This document shows, in pieces, positions 38,701-49,258 of a DNA stretch of 64,000 nucleotides (position 1 is the first letter of the stretch; every line of letters starts with the position of its first letter). Below the pieces are notes generated by a model. The model made no database searches, was not told where the DNA came from, and worked only from the letters and a program-made list of their open reading frames with translations. The position numbers were made by a program, and so were the translations under genes. The DNA is from Chionis minor (Eukaryota > Chordata > Aves > Charadriiformes > Chionididae): contig VZSF01000634.1 in assembly GCA_013398295.1 (NCBI GenBank), forward strand, positions 336,864 to 400,863, read 5' to 3'.

Positions 38701-40394
38701 TTTCCCAGAGTTGCCCGTTGTAAATATACTGAACAATTCTTAAGCCTTGGTGCAGATAGGGATTTTTATTTTTTTTTAAGCCAATACAGAAGGCAGCACA
38801 TTACCATTCCTTGACACACACACCCCCTGCTTCACTGCAGATAAAGGTCTGGAGCACTCCTATGACAGATCCCTTAGGTTTAAATCTAAAATTTCTCAAT
38901 GCTACTCTGATATAAACTCAAGCTTGCTGATTGGGTTAATCCACAAAAGTTATTAGAAAAAACCAAAGCACACCAGCAGATAAAAGAGCAGCTTTGGGGA
39001 GACAGACCAAGAGCTTCCTGCCACTTCATTTGCCTTCTGCAACATCCCTGTACCCCAGGTTTCGGAGATTCTCTCCATTCGGCTCTTTCCCGCATTCCCC
39101 ACCACCCAGGCGGGATGGCTACGCCATCTCCTGGCAAACCCAGGGAAACGCTGGACAAAACGGGGAAACATTTGCTGCCACACGTAGGGTTTCTCTTGCA
39201 GTGGGCTCTTCGGAGTGAGCGACGTGTGAAATAACGTTGTTGGGGGTAAAGCTTTTACCGCTCATAAAGGTTCCTAGTAAACCCTAATAAACCACCCTCA
39301 TTCGCTGCCCAGAAAAGTCTTTTCAATAACAGGAGATGTAAATGCTTTGAGTTCATGTTCAATAGGCTCCCTCGTGTGTGTGTTGGGTCATGTTTTGCAC
39401 TGAAAATACGATTTTTCTACTTTAAGAAGATCTGGCCTTTGCCGGGCAGCGAAAAAAGTATCATCTTGTAAACTGTTCATATTGCAACCAGTCACAGGAA
39501 GACAAACCACCACCAGCAACAAATTAGTGGCAGAAATTATTCAGAGACATTAAAAAAAACCACTTTTTGAAGCACAGGGCTCAAGGTAATAATTCTAACT
39601 ACAAATTATGAGCTTGGTCTCGTGAAAAAAAGACAGCTTGTCACTTGCTGACTGCTTACACATTTAAAACAAGTTGGCGAATCCATGAGATGCGCAAAAG
39701 GCATCTCATTTCTTCATCCCTCTGTGTAGGGGAGAGTTTCCCATTTAATACCTGGGTAGAGGATCGCTATCAACACCCACGATCAGTTTCAAATCAGCTG
39801 CGCACTTGTGCAAACACAATAGGAGGGGTTTTTCCTAGAGAATTTGCCTAGGGTAGGGGCAGAACAGTGCCGGTCCTCACAGCAAGAATCCTGTCGGACT
39901 ACACGGATCCGAAACACAGCAACCTGGCTACCCTCATCTCACTAGTTCCCTACCAAGGCAAGCACTGAAGAAACCTGAAGCAGAGCAACTGACAAAATGA
40001 AACACATAAAGTCTAAACAATAGAGTGCAAAAAGAACTTCAGGCACAAGAAGTGTCCTGAATAAGGAAAAAAAAAAAAAGGTGGAAATACCAGTGTTGTT
40101 AAGGAAAATGCATCATTTCATAAAACAAATTAGGACGCAGCTTAGCCCTGGCAGAAGCCAGTCAAGCAAAAAAGCATCACTTCCATCAAGTTACAAAGAA
40201 ATTGTGATTAGAAACAACTATGTTTTGGATCCACATACACACACACAACTGGAAAGCCAGCCCAAAAATCAAATTCGGAAAGTCAAAAGTGGAGACAGCT
40301 TCTGACTAACAGTTACTGCTTTACACAGAACTGAAGCCATCTAGATATCACACAAGTAGCCATCCAGACATGAAGGGAACAGTAGCAGGAGTCG
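35742..40394. other. Spacer upstream of C1QTNF12
   Basis: No coding exon was recognised. The interval should contain the C1QTNF12 promoter and any non-coding first exon. No CpG island stands out. It has a poly(A) tract at about 36783-36802, a T run at about 37628-37640 and a 22-bp palindrome, listed separately. Confidence 0.5.
38519..38540. promoter_or_regulatory. 22-bp perfect palindrome with back-to-back forkhead-type sites
   Basis: TACAGTGTTTG and its exact reverse complement abut with no spacer. The centre reads TGTTTGCAAACA, in which TGTTTGC matches the forkhead (FOX) consensus TGTTTRC on both strands. It lies 2.9 kb upstream of the C1QTNF12 start codon. The palindrome is seen directly. 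Binding and function are inference. Confidence 0.4.
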
Positions 40395-40517
40395 AATAAG
40401 ATTTGGTAAAACCACAAAATAAAAAAATTCAAGGATTCATAAATACATTTTAAAATCCAGCCCTTTCCAAATTCCATCTGCAGACACCCCATCTCCTCCT
40501 TCCCCTTCCTGACCTCA
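40395..40517. repeat. 120-bp duplicated segment, copy A
   Basis: The segment from AATAAGATTTGG to CCTGACCTCA recurs almost exactly at 42214-42333 in the same orientation. Apart from a short A-rich variable patch near its first third and a one-base indel in the C-rich end, the copies look identical. Flanking bases outside the unit do not match. Confidence 0.9.
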
Positions 40518-42213
40518 AACAGCAACTGCTGAGTTAGTAGCAACATTCCAATCTACTTCTTTCTTCAGACACGTCATCACCGCTGGCAAAAACAGCGGAA
40601 CTGCACAGAGCACAGTGGCTCTGTCTCAGAGCAGGTACTGGAAACAGGTACTGCACTACAGTGACAGTTGTGACATTTACATCATTATAGAACAGATCCT
40701 TCTCTGTACAGGAACTGCATTATCAAACAAAAGATCTGAAAGAAGTTACTACCTGTAGGTCCTTCCTGGAGGCGCTTTACCACAGCTGGAAGAGATACCA
40801 AAATAACTTGAAGGTTAAAAAAAAAACCCAAAAACTCTGGAGGTAGGAGATGCAATTTTGCCATAGTTTTTGTTGCCTAGTCCATATATATCCAGGTAGA
40901 TTTATTCCCAGTGATTCTCTTCCCAAAAACAGTCCCACAGAAAGTAGAAATTTTATCATGAATGTTTATTATGAACAAACAACTTTACAATGCAGTCATT
41001 TCTACTCCTCAGTACATGCTTGAAGTAAGGTAACTTCCGTGATCTTGAAATCTTAGGGGGCGAAAAGTTGCGACTACACACAAATCCAGGATTTTAAAAA
41101 TCAAGAGGCGACCACTGAGATTCTTCTGATTCAAGCTGCAAAAACTCCTTGCCAACTGTGCATAACAATCCCACAGAAATCTATGAAATTGCAGCATGAA
41201 AGCGAAGGGCCAGACATTTGTTCCAATATCATATACTGAGGGACAGCTTTTCATTTGATTACATTAAGTAATGCACCACTTCAGGGCATGATAATATTTT
41301 TGCATGGCAAAGAATGGTTTACTCCATCTGATGACTTTGGTAACAAAAAGATCAGATACTGCATACAACTGTAAATGCTTTTAAAAAACACAAAACAGTA
41401 AAACCTACACAAAAGGGAATAAATCTTCCGTTACCAAAGGCAAGGAGCAAAGAGATGTATCAAAATCTTGTAAGCCACAGGTGCAAGGGTTCAGTCAGCT
41501 ACTGTTCCTAGAAATGACTGTCAAGTCTTTGTCTGAATCCAGGATACGGAAGGGAAACTGCAATTGGAAGTTTTCGGTGTTTTTTAAATACAACCAATCC
41601 TCAGAAGAAAATGCAGCATGTTCAGGGTTTAACCAAAGGTTTTTTGTTTCCAATCGTGGCACTTACTAAAAACAAGACACTCGCCTTCAAATACTTGGGT
41701 GTAGCTTAAGGCCAACTTCTTGTCACATAAAAAAATGCCTTTTATTCGACATCTCTGATTTTACTAGTTCTTTTACCTTGGTTAGGTACATTCCACAAAA
41801 AGTGTAAGTGTACTGTGCCCAAGGTCTCCTTGCCTTTGTCTTCTTTTATGTGGACAAAAGAACTTCCATAAGATAAGAAGATCAACATAGGTAGCCAATT
41901 ATAAGCTTCTGTCTGTAGGCGATGTCAACGGTAATAAAAGGCATTGCAAGAACACAAACCTGTTTGAAAGATACTAAGATGTGTGAGGCAGAACAGCCTC
42001 AGCTACAGGTCCATACACTTTGAGAAAAAAATACCAGCCTGACAAGCCATCTTGAAAATCTTATCGCCGCAGGAAAGACAGGACACTTCTCCTTCCTTTC
42101 CAGCGCACCTCCGGACCGACAGAACATAGTTCTTTCTAGACATACACCTGGTGCTTCTCTTTTTACAAGAGCTGATTAAGCACATACAAGAGGTAAATTA
42201 AAAAATAGTTATA

Positions 42214-42333
42214 AATAAGATTTGGTAAAACCACAAAATAAAAAAAGAATAATTCATAAATACATTTTAAAATCCAGCCCTTTCCAAATTCCATCTGCAG
42301 ACACCCCATCTCCTCCTTCCCTTCCTGACCTCA
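42214..42333. repeat. 120-bp duplicated segment, copy B
   Basis: Second copy of the unit at 40395-40517, offset by about 1.82 kb, direct orientation. It lies within the region downstream of UBE2J2 that may be transcribed as its 3' UTR. High identity indicates a recent duplication, gene conversion, or a low-copy repeat family member. Confidence 0.9.
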
Positions 42334-44077
42334 GTAAGAACTGCTTTAAGATTTCTTTAGTATAGAGCTGTTCTGCTAGTTTGGGTAATTCCTACCTATA
42401 GCAGAGAATTGGTCACATTTATTGATGCTCTAAGCTGCACGGCTCATGGGTTAACAATACATTTTTGCTTACGACTCAAGATAGCGACGAGAAGCAGAGA
42501 GAGAGAACAAATCTGAAAGGGAAAATAAAAACAGTTTCAAAAAAATTCTTGATATACGAGGCAATATTTATTTGGGCTCTTCACAATACCTAAAATAAGA
42601 CTATGCAGTTAGATGCAGAGCTTTTTAACCCTGCTATCACCTTTGCGTTTGTTGTACCATTAAGAGTGCATGTGTTCTTCCCCAGATGACTAGGCATCAC
42701 TGTCACTTATGAAAGGCATAGGAAGTTTGCCTCTGATGAAACAAAGCATTGGGATAAAGTTAACCTCAGGGGGTGGTGTGGGGTGGAAACCAAGCAAATT
42801 CAGTTAGAAAAGTAATTTCAGACTTTTGAACTACCCTAGGAGCTTTAGTGTTTATCCACAGTCCTGTAATCCCATGAACAAACATCTTTAATTCAGTCAT
42901 CAATCATCTGAAGGGGAACAGTGATGAACTTACACCTAAAAGCACAAAGCTTCTAGAATCTGACAAATTAGAAGGGTTTGTGTTTTGGCTTTTGGTGATG
43001 GTGGTTTTTTTCAAGAGTTTATGCAAATCTTCACGTAAGCAAGTAGAACTGATTTTAAGGGTTTACTTCAGCTAGTGACACTTCAGATTAATTCAGTTCA
43101 CTCTGACGAAGCTGGTTTGTTATTCGCTCATTTGTCTTTTTATCTTCACAAGGGCTAGGGTTACTTCATTTACCAAAGCCCAAGAAATCCAGAGAAGATT
43201 TTCTGAATACACAATCAACTCTCCATTGGTGTGTGCATTTTTATTTTTTTTTCCAACAGTGGCACCTTGTGATCAAAATTAAGTATTACAGCTTTCAAAT
43301 ATAACATCTCCCAAAATGGAAATCTGTAAGTGAACAAATCCAAAACAATACTGGATATGGGTATTCCCACTAAAGACTGATTCAAATGCGTTTTCTTGCT
43401 AATCATTCCTAAAGGCTGACAACTGCACTCCTTATAGCCCAAATAAAACCTTCAATTACATTGTGACAATTTAGACAACACATTTAACACATATGGTGTT
43501 ATTTTCCCACTCATCTAATCACTACTGACTAGATATGCAATGATGGTCATTCTATTTTAAAAAAGAAACCAGCAATCTTCTGTAGCATCAATGTTCACAT
43601 TAACCAAACCCTTACCCAGTCCACGTGAAATTGCTACTTGAATCATTTCAACACCTGTACAGACTCTTCCCTAACAAAAATAAAATATGATATGCATAAA
43701 TTGTGAAATTTTAAAAATTCTTCAATGAAGTAAAAAGCCTTATTTGCTTAAGATTTTCAGATTTCAAATAACAGATAAGAGAACTGCTATAAAAATCAAA
43801 GCACTAGAAATGTTAGCATCTCATCAATAATGCTTTGACTTGTTTGTGAGCCACTACTAGATAGTAGCGAGGACAAGAGATCTGCGAGCAGAACTTCTTT
43901 TAGTTTTCTCACTAATCAAAACTACTCCATTTCCCAAACATAACCCATGAGCCAACCAATGTTTTACCTGCAACTTGGTAAAACAAGTATTTATCCCAGT
44001 GTCAGAGTCAGATGCCCAAAGAGTTCCAATCATTCTGCAACTACCACTAATTTGGTCTTGGATTTCTTTTATTATTC
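42334..44077 (-). other. UBE2J2: Probable UBE2J2 3' UTR
   Basis: This lies downstream of the UBE2J2 stop in transcript sense. Canonical AATAAA hexamers occur on the minus strand at 43240-43245, 42567-42572, 42418-42423 and, further on, 40965-40970. Any of these could end the message, so the UTR length is not fixed by sequence alone. No coding exon was recognised in it. Confidence 0.4.
43240..43245 (-). terminator. UBE2J2: Candidate proximal poly(A) signal of UBE2J2
   Basis: First AATAAA after the stop codon in transcript sense, followed about 25 bases on by a GU-rich stretch (GTTGATTGTGT). Alternative signals lie further downstream. Confidence 0.4.
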
Positions 44078-44362
44078 TCATTCTTGCGCTATGCTTCTCA
44101 GTACATACTTGACTGTGTAGGCAAAGGCTGCAAAACCAACTATAACAAACAAGTTCGCCAAAGCTCCGCCTAAAAGTCCATGGTTACGATTGGCCTGTTG
44201 GAGACCTGGATGGTTGGCAGGCGCCAATGGTACATGCCCATTAAGAAGGGGTATTCCATTCTGACCGTAGTGTGCTTCCCCGTCAGGGACAACATCTGGC
44301 AAAGGGAGGGATGGAGGTCTGTTACTGAGCTCTTCTTGTGCTTTCTGTTTTTGTTTAATCTC
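44078..44362 (-). CDS. UBE2J2: UBE2J2 coding exon 6 (linker, membrane anchor, stop)
   Basis: Ninety-four codons and a TGA stop, starting [20 protein letters not shown]. The linker is variable between species. [20 protein letters not shown] begins the conserved tail-anchor region. The acceptor is CTTTCTCCAG|GAG. Confidence 0.96.
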   Translation of the reverse strand, partial: EIKQKQKAQEELSNRPPSLPLPDVVPDGEAHYGQNGIPLLNGHVPLAPANHPGLQQANRNHGLLGGALANLFVIVGFAAFAYTVKYVLRSIAQE

Positions 44363-47300
44363 CTGGAGAAAGAAAAAAAGGAAACTGAATAGCCGGAAGC
44401 GAAAGCGGTGAAGCTATTGGGTATTTGGAAAAGATTTCAGAACCCAAGTTCTTACATAACTTCAGAGAAGGATATGGTACCCTTCTTCATGCTGTACGTC
44501 TTTTAAACTAAATTAACTGCACTACAGCCATTTGTACAGTCTCCTCAACTTCTTCCAAAGTGACCTACTTCAATAGTTGACACCAACAATCATTTGGCCA
44601 AATTTATTTTTAGTTCACATGTACATTTTCTGAGAAGCCTTTTTTCAGAAATGACAAATTCTTGCATCAAAAGACTTGTTTTGAACTTGTCCAGCTTGTT
44701 TTGAACACAAGACATTCAGCTGTTACCTACACACGACAAAGTAAACTGTACCAACACACCCACAGGGTTAGTGCTGTGCAAGGAAGATACATACCTTAAA
44801 AATAAAAGAAAAGATCTCTCCCATTCTCAGAAGTTTAGCAGGAAGAACATAACAGTCTCTGATCTTAAAGGAGGACTCAGAAACCTAGGACACTGATGCA
44901 CCAAGTCCCATATACAGAGATCAGACCCACCCAAACTCAAGAAAACAGCTTACGATTCTAAAATACAGGGACTACAGCCACGTCTGCTGCATGGGCAGCT
45001 CAGGGCTACGATACCAATCCTTAACACACACATTTGATTCCCTACACAATGGATCTTTGTGCAGCAGGAAACCAATTCCATTTTGCAATGCAAGCTTTTA
45101 ATTCTTGCACATAGCAAAAGTGCCTCTTAAAAGGCTTCCAAGATTGACAAACGTACCTAGCATCTGGGAAAAGTCCTAAACACCATTAGTTTACAGATCT
45201 ACACAGAGAGGTTGAAAAACTACAGAAAACCAAATTACTGCATGGATGAATTCCCTTACCTCCACCACATCAGGGAAGAGCTCACAGAAGACTTTATCTT
45301 TTAAATTAAATGCTAAGCTTTGTGCAGCGAGCTGTCTTTTCTGTGGAGGAAACAAAAACTATCAGCAGTTGCAAACAAGTGAAGTTATTATACTTTAATT
45401 CAACATTCGATCATTTCCCCACCAGAATGGTGCAAACCACTAGCCATGTAGTTTCTAACATTTAAAACTTCATACTTGTGAATATTATTCACTACAGCAG
45501 ACCTTTCTGGACAGATGTTCTCATCTTCTGGGATTAGCGTTCTGTACTAGTGTACCTGCCAGGCAGAGAGGAAGGAAGGAAGGAGAAAGAAGTCCTAACC
45601 ATAGTGTGTACTAAAAGGGATTATGAATTCTCTAAGAAATCTTCTCCCCATCCCCACACTACCTAAAATTGATGAGGCATCTGCCCATCATCTGTAGTAG
45701 GCAACAATATATTCATTTATGTGATATCTAAATGCCAGCTGCTGCTGTTTAAAATTCAAGGTCATGTTCAACATGGCCTAAGCTGACAAAAAGCCAGGAG
45801 CTTACTGTGAACTCAGACGTCTCTATGCTGCCCAGTGTGGGGCCCTTTTCCACCATAAAACTAAGAAGGCCCGTCAAGATCGTCGAGACTGACCAAGCTG
45901 GATTCCATGTATCCGGGTGGAAATCAGTGATTGAAAGACACAACCTTCAAAAGGATAAGACAAACCGTGTGTTTTATTTTTGCCATTAAAATTATTACAC
46001 ATTATACATATTGCTAAAATGGTGTTAATTGCTTAAGTGTTAGAAGAAAATCCTTACCTTGTATTACACTTAAACCTTCCATTAGGTGTAATCATATAAA
46101 TACTAGGAGGTTTAAAAGGAAATTCTCTGGGGAATATTAGTTTCCCATGATAATAGCCACCTGCATTACATAAAGAGATGAATTACTTATTTTGCATGAA
46201 GATGAAGTCCTAAGCTGCTATTCAAAACGGGCCAAAAAAACCCCTTTACTTGTCTCCTTCTCCCCCTCACACTAAAGAGATCAAGCTCATCATCTTGTGC
46301 CTCTAGAACAGGAATAATGATCCACACCTGCAGTGGATTTACTTTGGAGGCAATTCTCTCACATGCATATTACAAACAGTACTCACTGCTGTCAAGTCTG
46401 TAACACATTTAAGGAAAACCAGCCAAAGTGTATTTAACAGAATACCAATGGATTAATCTTCCAGAAACACGGCTAACTGCAAATACAATCCTATGAGGAA
46501 TCCGATTTCAAAAAGCATTTTGTGACTCCAGGAGCCATTGTGCAATATGCGACTAAAACAAACTAATAAGGCTTTTACACTCCTCGCTTTCTCCAGAGAA
46601 ATTCATAAAGAGAGTGTACACCTCAGTTCACTGAGAAAGTTCATGTGGTAAAAAAAATGGGGTTTTTTGAAGTTATCTTTTTGACTGCCACATACCATCT
46701 AAAGTGAGTTACCTGCTCCAAGACCTTTAGCAATTACTTACTAGGAAGTTATCTGTCTCCAGTTTAACCTAAATATGGTTTTGTTAGAATCCTTCAAAAC
46801 AAAAATTACTAATAGACAGCAGTCCTACTACCTCTTTTCAACAAGCTACCACTCAAGTAACAGCTTTGAAACTGCACTAACAGTTTTTAGAGCTATTTAC
46901 AGTAATTTTACCCATTCAAACAGGCATGTAATTACTCAGGCATACCAATCTCAACAAAGTACATGTCCACTTTCGCTACACGCTTTTACCTTCATAGGGA
47001 GTCATTTCAGGTCCGCGTACAACATAGTGCCTAAGACAAAGAGGGAAATTTAAACAGGATGAAAGCCATCACACAATGAACCATCAATTTCTCTAGAAAA
47101 ATGAAAATCAGTATCACTTCAGCTAAAGTTTCATACTCCACCTCCCAAAACCGAGATTCTCGTACAATCTGTAGGAGCGAGGGAGTCAGACTTGATGACC
47201 TGGAAAATCTTGTTCTCTCCAGAAGTGCGTGAACAGTTCACTCTAATTCTTACCATTCAAGGATATTAGATGGGAGGGGCTCTGCACAGATATAAGGCAC

Positions 47301-47384
47301 TGGATCTTTCTTAATTCGAAGGTAGTCTTGTTTAAGTCTCTGTGTTGCTGTCGTTGGTGCTCTCTTATTACTGTTGTTGCTCAT
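44078..47384 (-). CDS. UBE2J2: UBE2J2, ER tail-anchored ubiquitin-conjugating enzyme E2 J2
   Basis: Six coding exons join in phase (47384-47254, 47030-46990, 46160-46058, 45944-45806, 45340-45260, 44362-44078). They give 259 residues, the length of the human protein. The UBC fold spans about residues 12-165 and carries the UBC6-family TPNGRF block in place of the usual HPN motif. The catalytic cysteine is C94 in [21 protein letters not shown] proline-rich, charged linker leads to one C-terminal membrane segment (about 233-253, [20 protein letters not shown]) followed by RSIAQE, so the enzyme is tail-anchored with its catalytic domain in the cytosol. The family transfers ubiquitin in ER-associated degradation, with E3 partners at the ER. 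The start is the ATG directly after a splice acceptor. Transcription begins in a CpG island near 49.1 kb. Confidence 0.97.
45260..45340 (-). CDS. UBE2J2: UBE2J2 coding exon 5
   Basis: Twenty-seven codons, [20 protein letters not shown] and LFPDVVE, in phase 0 at both ends. It closes the UBC domain. The acceptor is CCTCCACAG|AAA and the donor GTGGAG|GTAAGG. Confidence 0.95.
45806..45944 (-). CDS. UBE2J2: UBE2J2 coding exon 4 (catalytic cysteine)
   Basis: Residues R92 to T138. Holds the active-site C94 in [19 protein letters not shown] and the [19 protein letters not shown] segment. The acceptor is CTTTTGAAG|GTT and the donor TTCACA|GTAAGC. Confidence 0.96.
46058..46160 (-). CDS. UBE2J2: UBE2J2 coding exon 3
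   Basis: Encodes [20 protein letters not shown] and [14 protein letters not shown], with two bases of R92. The [10 protein letters not shown] segment is the E2 core loop. TPNGRF is the UBC6-type replacement of HPN. The acceptor is AATGCAG|GTG and the donor ACAAG|GTAAGG. Confidence 0.95.
46990..47030 (-). CDS. UBE2J2: UBE2J2 coding exon 2
   Basis: A 41-base micro-exon encoding [14 protein letters not shown] with one base of the following glycine. The acceptor is GTCTTAG|GCA and the donor TATGAAG|GTAAAA. Confidence 0.95.
47254..47384 (-). CDS. UBE2J2: UBE2J2 coding exon 1
   Basis: Residues 1-43 plus two bases of W44. It begins [20 protein letters not shown] and continues through the first UBC helix to NILEW. 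The start codon immediately follows an AAAACTAG acceptor, so the whole 5' UTR lies in upstream exons. The donor is GAATG|GTAAGA. Confidence 0.93.
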
Positions 47385-48897
47385 CTAGTTTTTAAAAAAT
47401 ATATATAAACACAATCTCAATACAATCTTAGCAGGTGCAGAGCTACTATGCTTCATTGAACACAGCTCTAGCTTTTTGCAAGATCTACTTTGCAGAGTAT
47501 TTTTTTTAAATATAAATTAAATTACCATAACTTTTAAATGGCAAGAACCATGCAGAATCTTAACCAACTAACACGCTCCCAAGAGACCCTGCGTATTGCC
47601 AAAATGGGAAAACACTCCTTCCAGAACACTGCTGATTAAATACCACAGTGAAGTGCTATAATGAAAATATATAGAACCCACTTGAACTCCTAATAACCAA
47701 TCCCGTGTTTAGGCTGAACACACATAATTATGACACTGCTTCAAAGGGCTTAGTTTTTTTGGGTAATTAATTTTCCCGTTCAGTCTGATAATCTACTATG
47801 TATATTTGCCCATGATTAAAATTAATTTGCTATTTCTACACATAAAGTTATCTGAAATAAATAACAAGCAAAAAAACCCAGAATAATAACCTTATTGCTG
47901 ACTTTGAGGTGAAGGATTTTAAATTCAATCTGCTGCCCGCTTAAGAGTCAGTTGAATTTACAGAAAAGAACCTCTGAGCCAGATTATTCTTTTCCAGATA
48001 AACACAGACCTCATCCAAAACGAGACAAGTCAGTGTGAAGAAAGGAAATCCCATGCTGCTTACAAGACAAAGAAAGCATTAGCCCTCACAATGCCCCTAC
48101 AGAACACATACCAATTAACATCTCCTATTTAAGTTGCTTTTCCCCGAGAAATGTAGCAAGTTACTTGGAAATTCAAACAAGAACAAAAAGGAAAGCTTTT
48201 ACAAACTGCCTGTAAAAAGAGGTAATACTATGCTTATAATATGATAGCAGCCTCTGACCCTTTCTATTCCTTTCCTTCAACAATAGCCAAGTACAATTTA
48301 TTAGAGAAAGAATATTTAAACCACAAGCAACAATTGCATGTGATCAAATATTCAAACCCTACTCAAAATAAATGCGGTTAACCTAGCTTTTGTCAGAATT
48401 ACTGTAAATCATCATTTGAAACATACGGTATTTTTTCTTGGAGGACGTCACACGTCTTTTTAAGTCCCTTTATAAATCATGAGAATTAAGAATTTTCTCT
48501 AAAGAAGTTAAGTTTTCATTTTAAAACATAGATTAAATCATCTCTCTTCAATTTAACACAATTATTTGTTCTGTAGTCTTGCCACAGCGCCCCTCACCCC
48601 GGGCTGCAAAAATACCCTGAAATATTTTACCGCACTAAGTATACCCTATTGGGGTTTTTACACCCCTCGAAGCCTTATCTGAAAGAACGCTTAGAATTCT
48701 TGAATGCAGAGAATAAGCGGCAGCATCCACAGAAGCGATAACCGCAAACCCATTTTCCCCTCTAGACAACAGACTAGAAGCGAGCGAGCGAGCAACTCGC
48801 CGGTGTTTAGACAGCAAAGCATTACCCCCAGCCCGGCAGGCCCCCGGCTGCCTCAGCTCCCTCACGGGCTCGCCCCGCCGGCCCAGGCCCCACTCAC
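47385..48897 (-). other. UBE2J2: UBE2J2 5' UTR intron
   Basis: A 1.5-kb interval between the non-coding exon donor (GAGAG|GTGAGT) and the acceptor at the start codon. No other exon is clear, although an additional non-coding exon cannot be excluded. Confidence 0.6.
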
Positions 48898-49090
48898 CTC
48901 TCCCTGCTAGAGCAGGCCCCTCCACCGCCGGGACGCCCCACCTGCCCGCAGCCGGCGGCCGAGCGAGGGAAGGAAGGAAGGAAAGAGGGAAGGAGAAGGG
49001 GAAGGGAGCGCCACAGGAGACAGCGGGCAGGGCACGGCCGGGCCGCGACCCCCTGGCCTCCCCGCTGCGGCGCGACCGCGGCTCCCAGCC
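48898..49090 (-). other. UBE2J2: UBE2J2 non-coding first exon
   Basis: In transcript sense this GC-rich stretch begins near the AAGATGGCGGC motif and ends at a consensus donor GAGAG|GTGAGT at 48897/48898. It contains a C/T-rich (TTCC)n tract. The exact transcription start is not determined. Confidence 0.55.
48967..49007. repeat. GGAA-type microsatellite in the UBE2J2 first exon
   Basis: Tandem GGAA units grading into AGGGAAGGAGAAGGGG. GGAA runs can bind ETS-family factors, but here it lies in a transcribed CpG island and may be simple slippage. Confidence 0.85.
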
Positions 49091-49258
49091 AAGATGGCGG
49101 CCCGGCGAGGCGGGGCTAAGGCGCTGCCGGTCTCTCCTTCCGGGAAGGAGCCGCCCCGCTTCCGGGGCGCGGCTGCGTCACACGCGGCTCAGCTGACTTC
49201 CGCTTCCGGCCGCCGCGATAGCGGCCCGGGGGCTGCTGAGGGGTCGGGTGCGGTTTAA

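Noticed and set aside
47170..47225. Possible CR1 tail fragment in UBE2J2 intron
   Set aside because: A GGAGTCAGACTTGATGACCT stretch resembles the CR1 3' end, but the match is too short and its continuation diverges.
48907..49092. 61-codon minus-strand frame in the UBE2J2 first exon
   Set aside because: It has no ATG start (begins TTG) and is rich in the G/A/P/R of a CpG island. The real UBE2J2 start is in the next exon.
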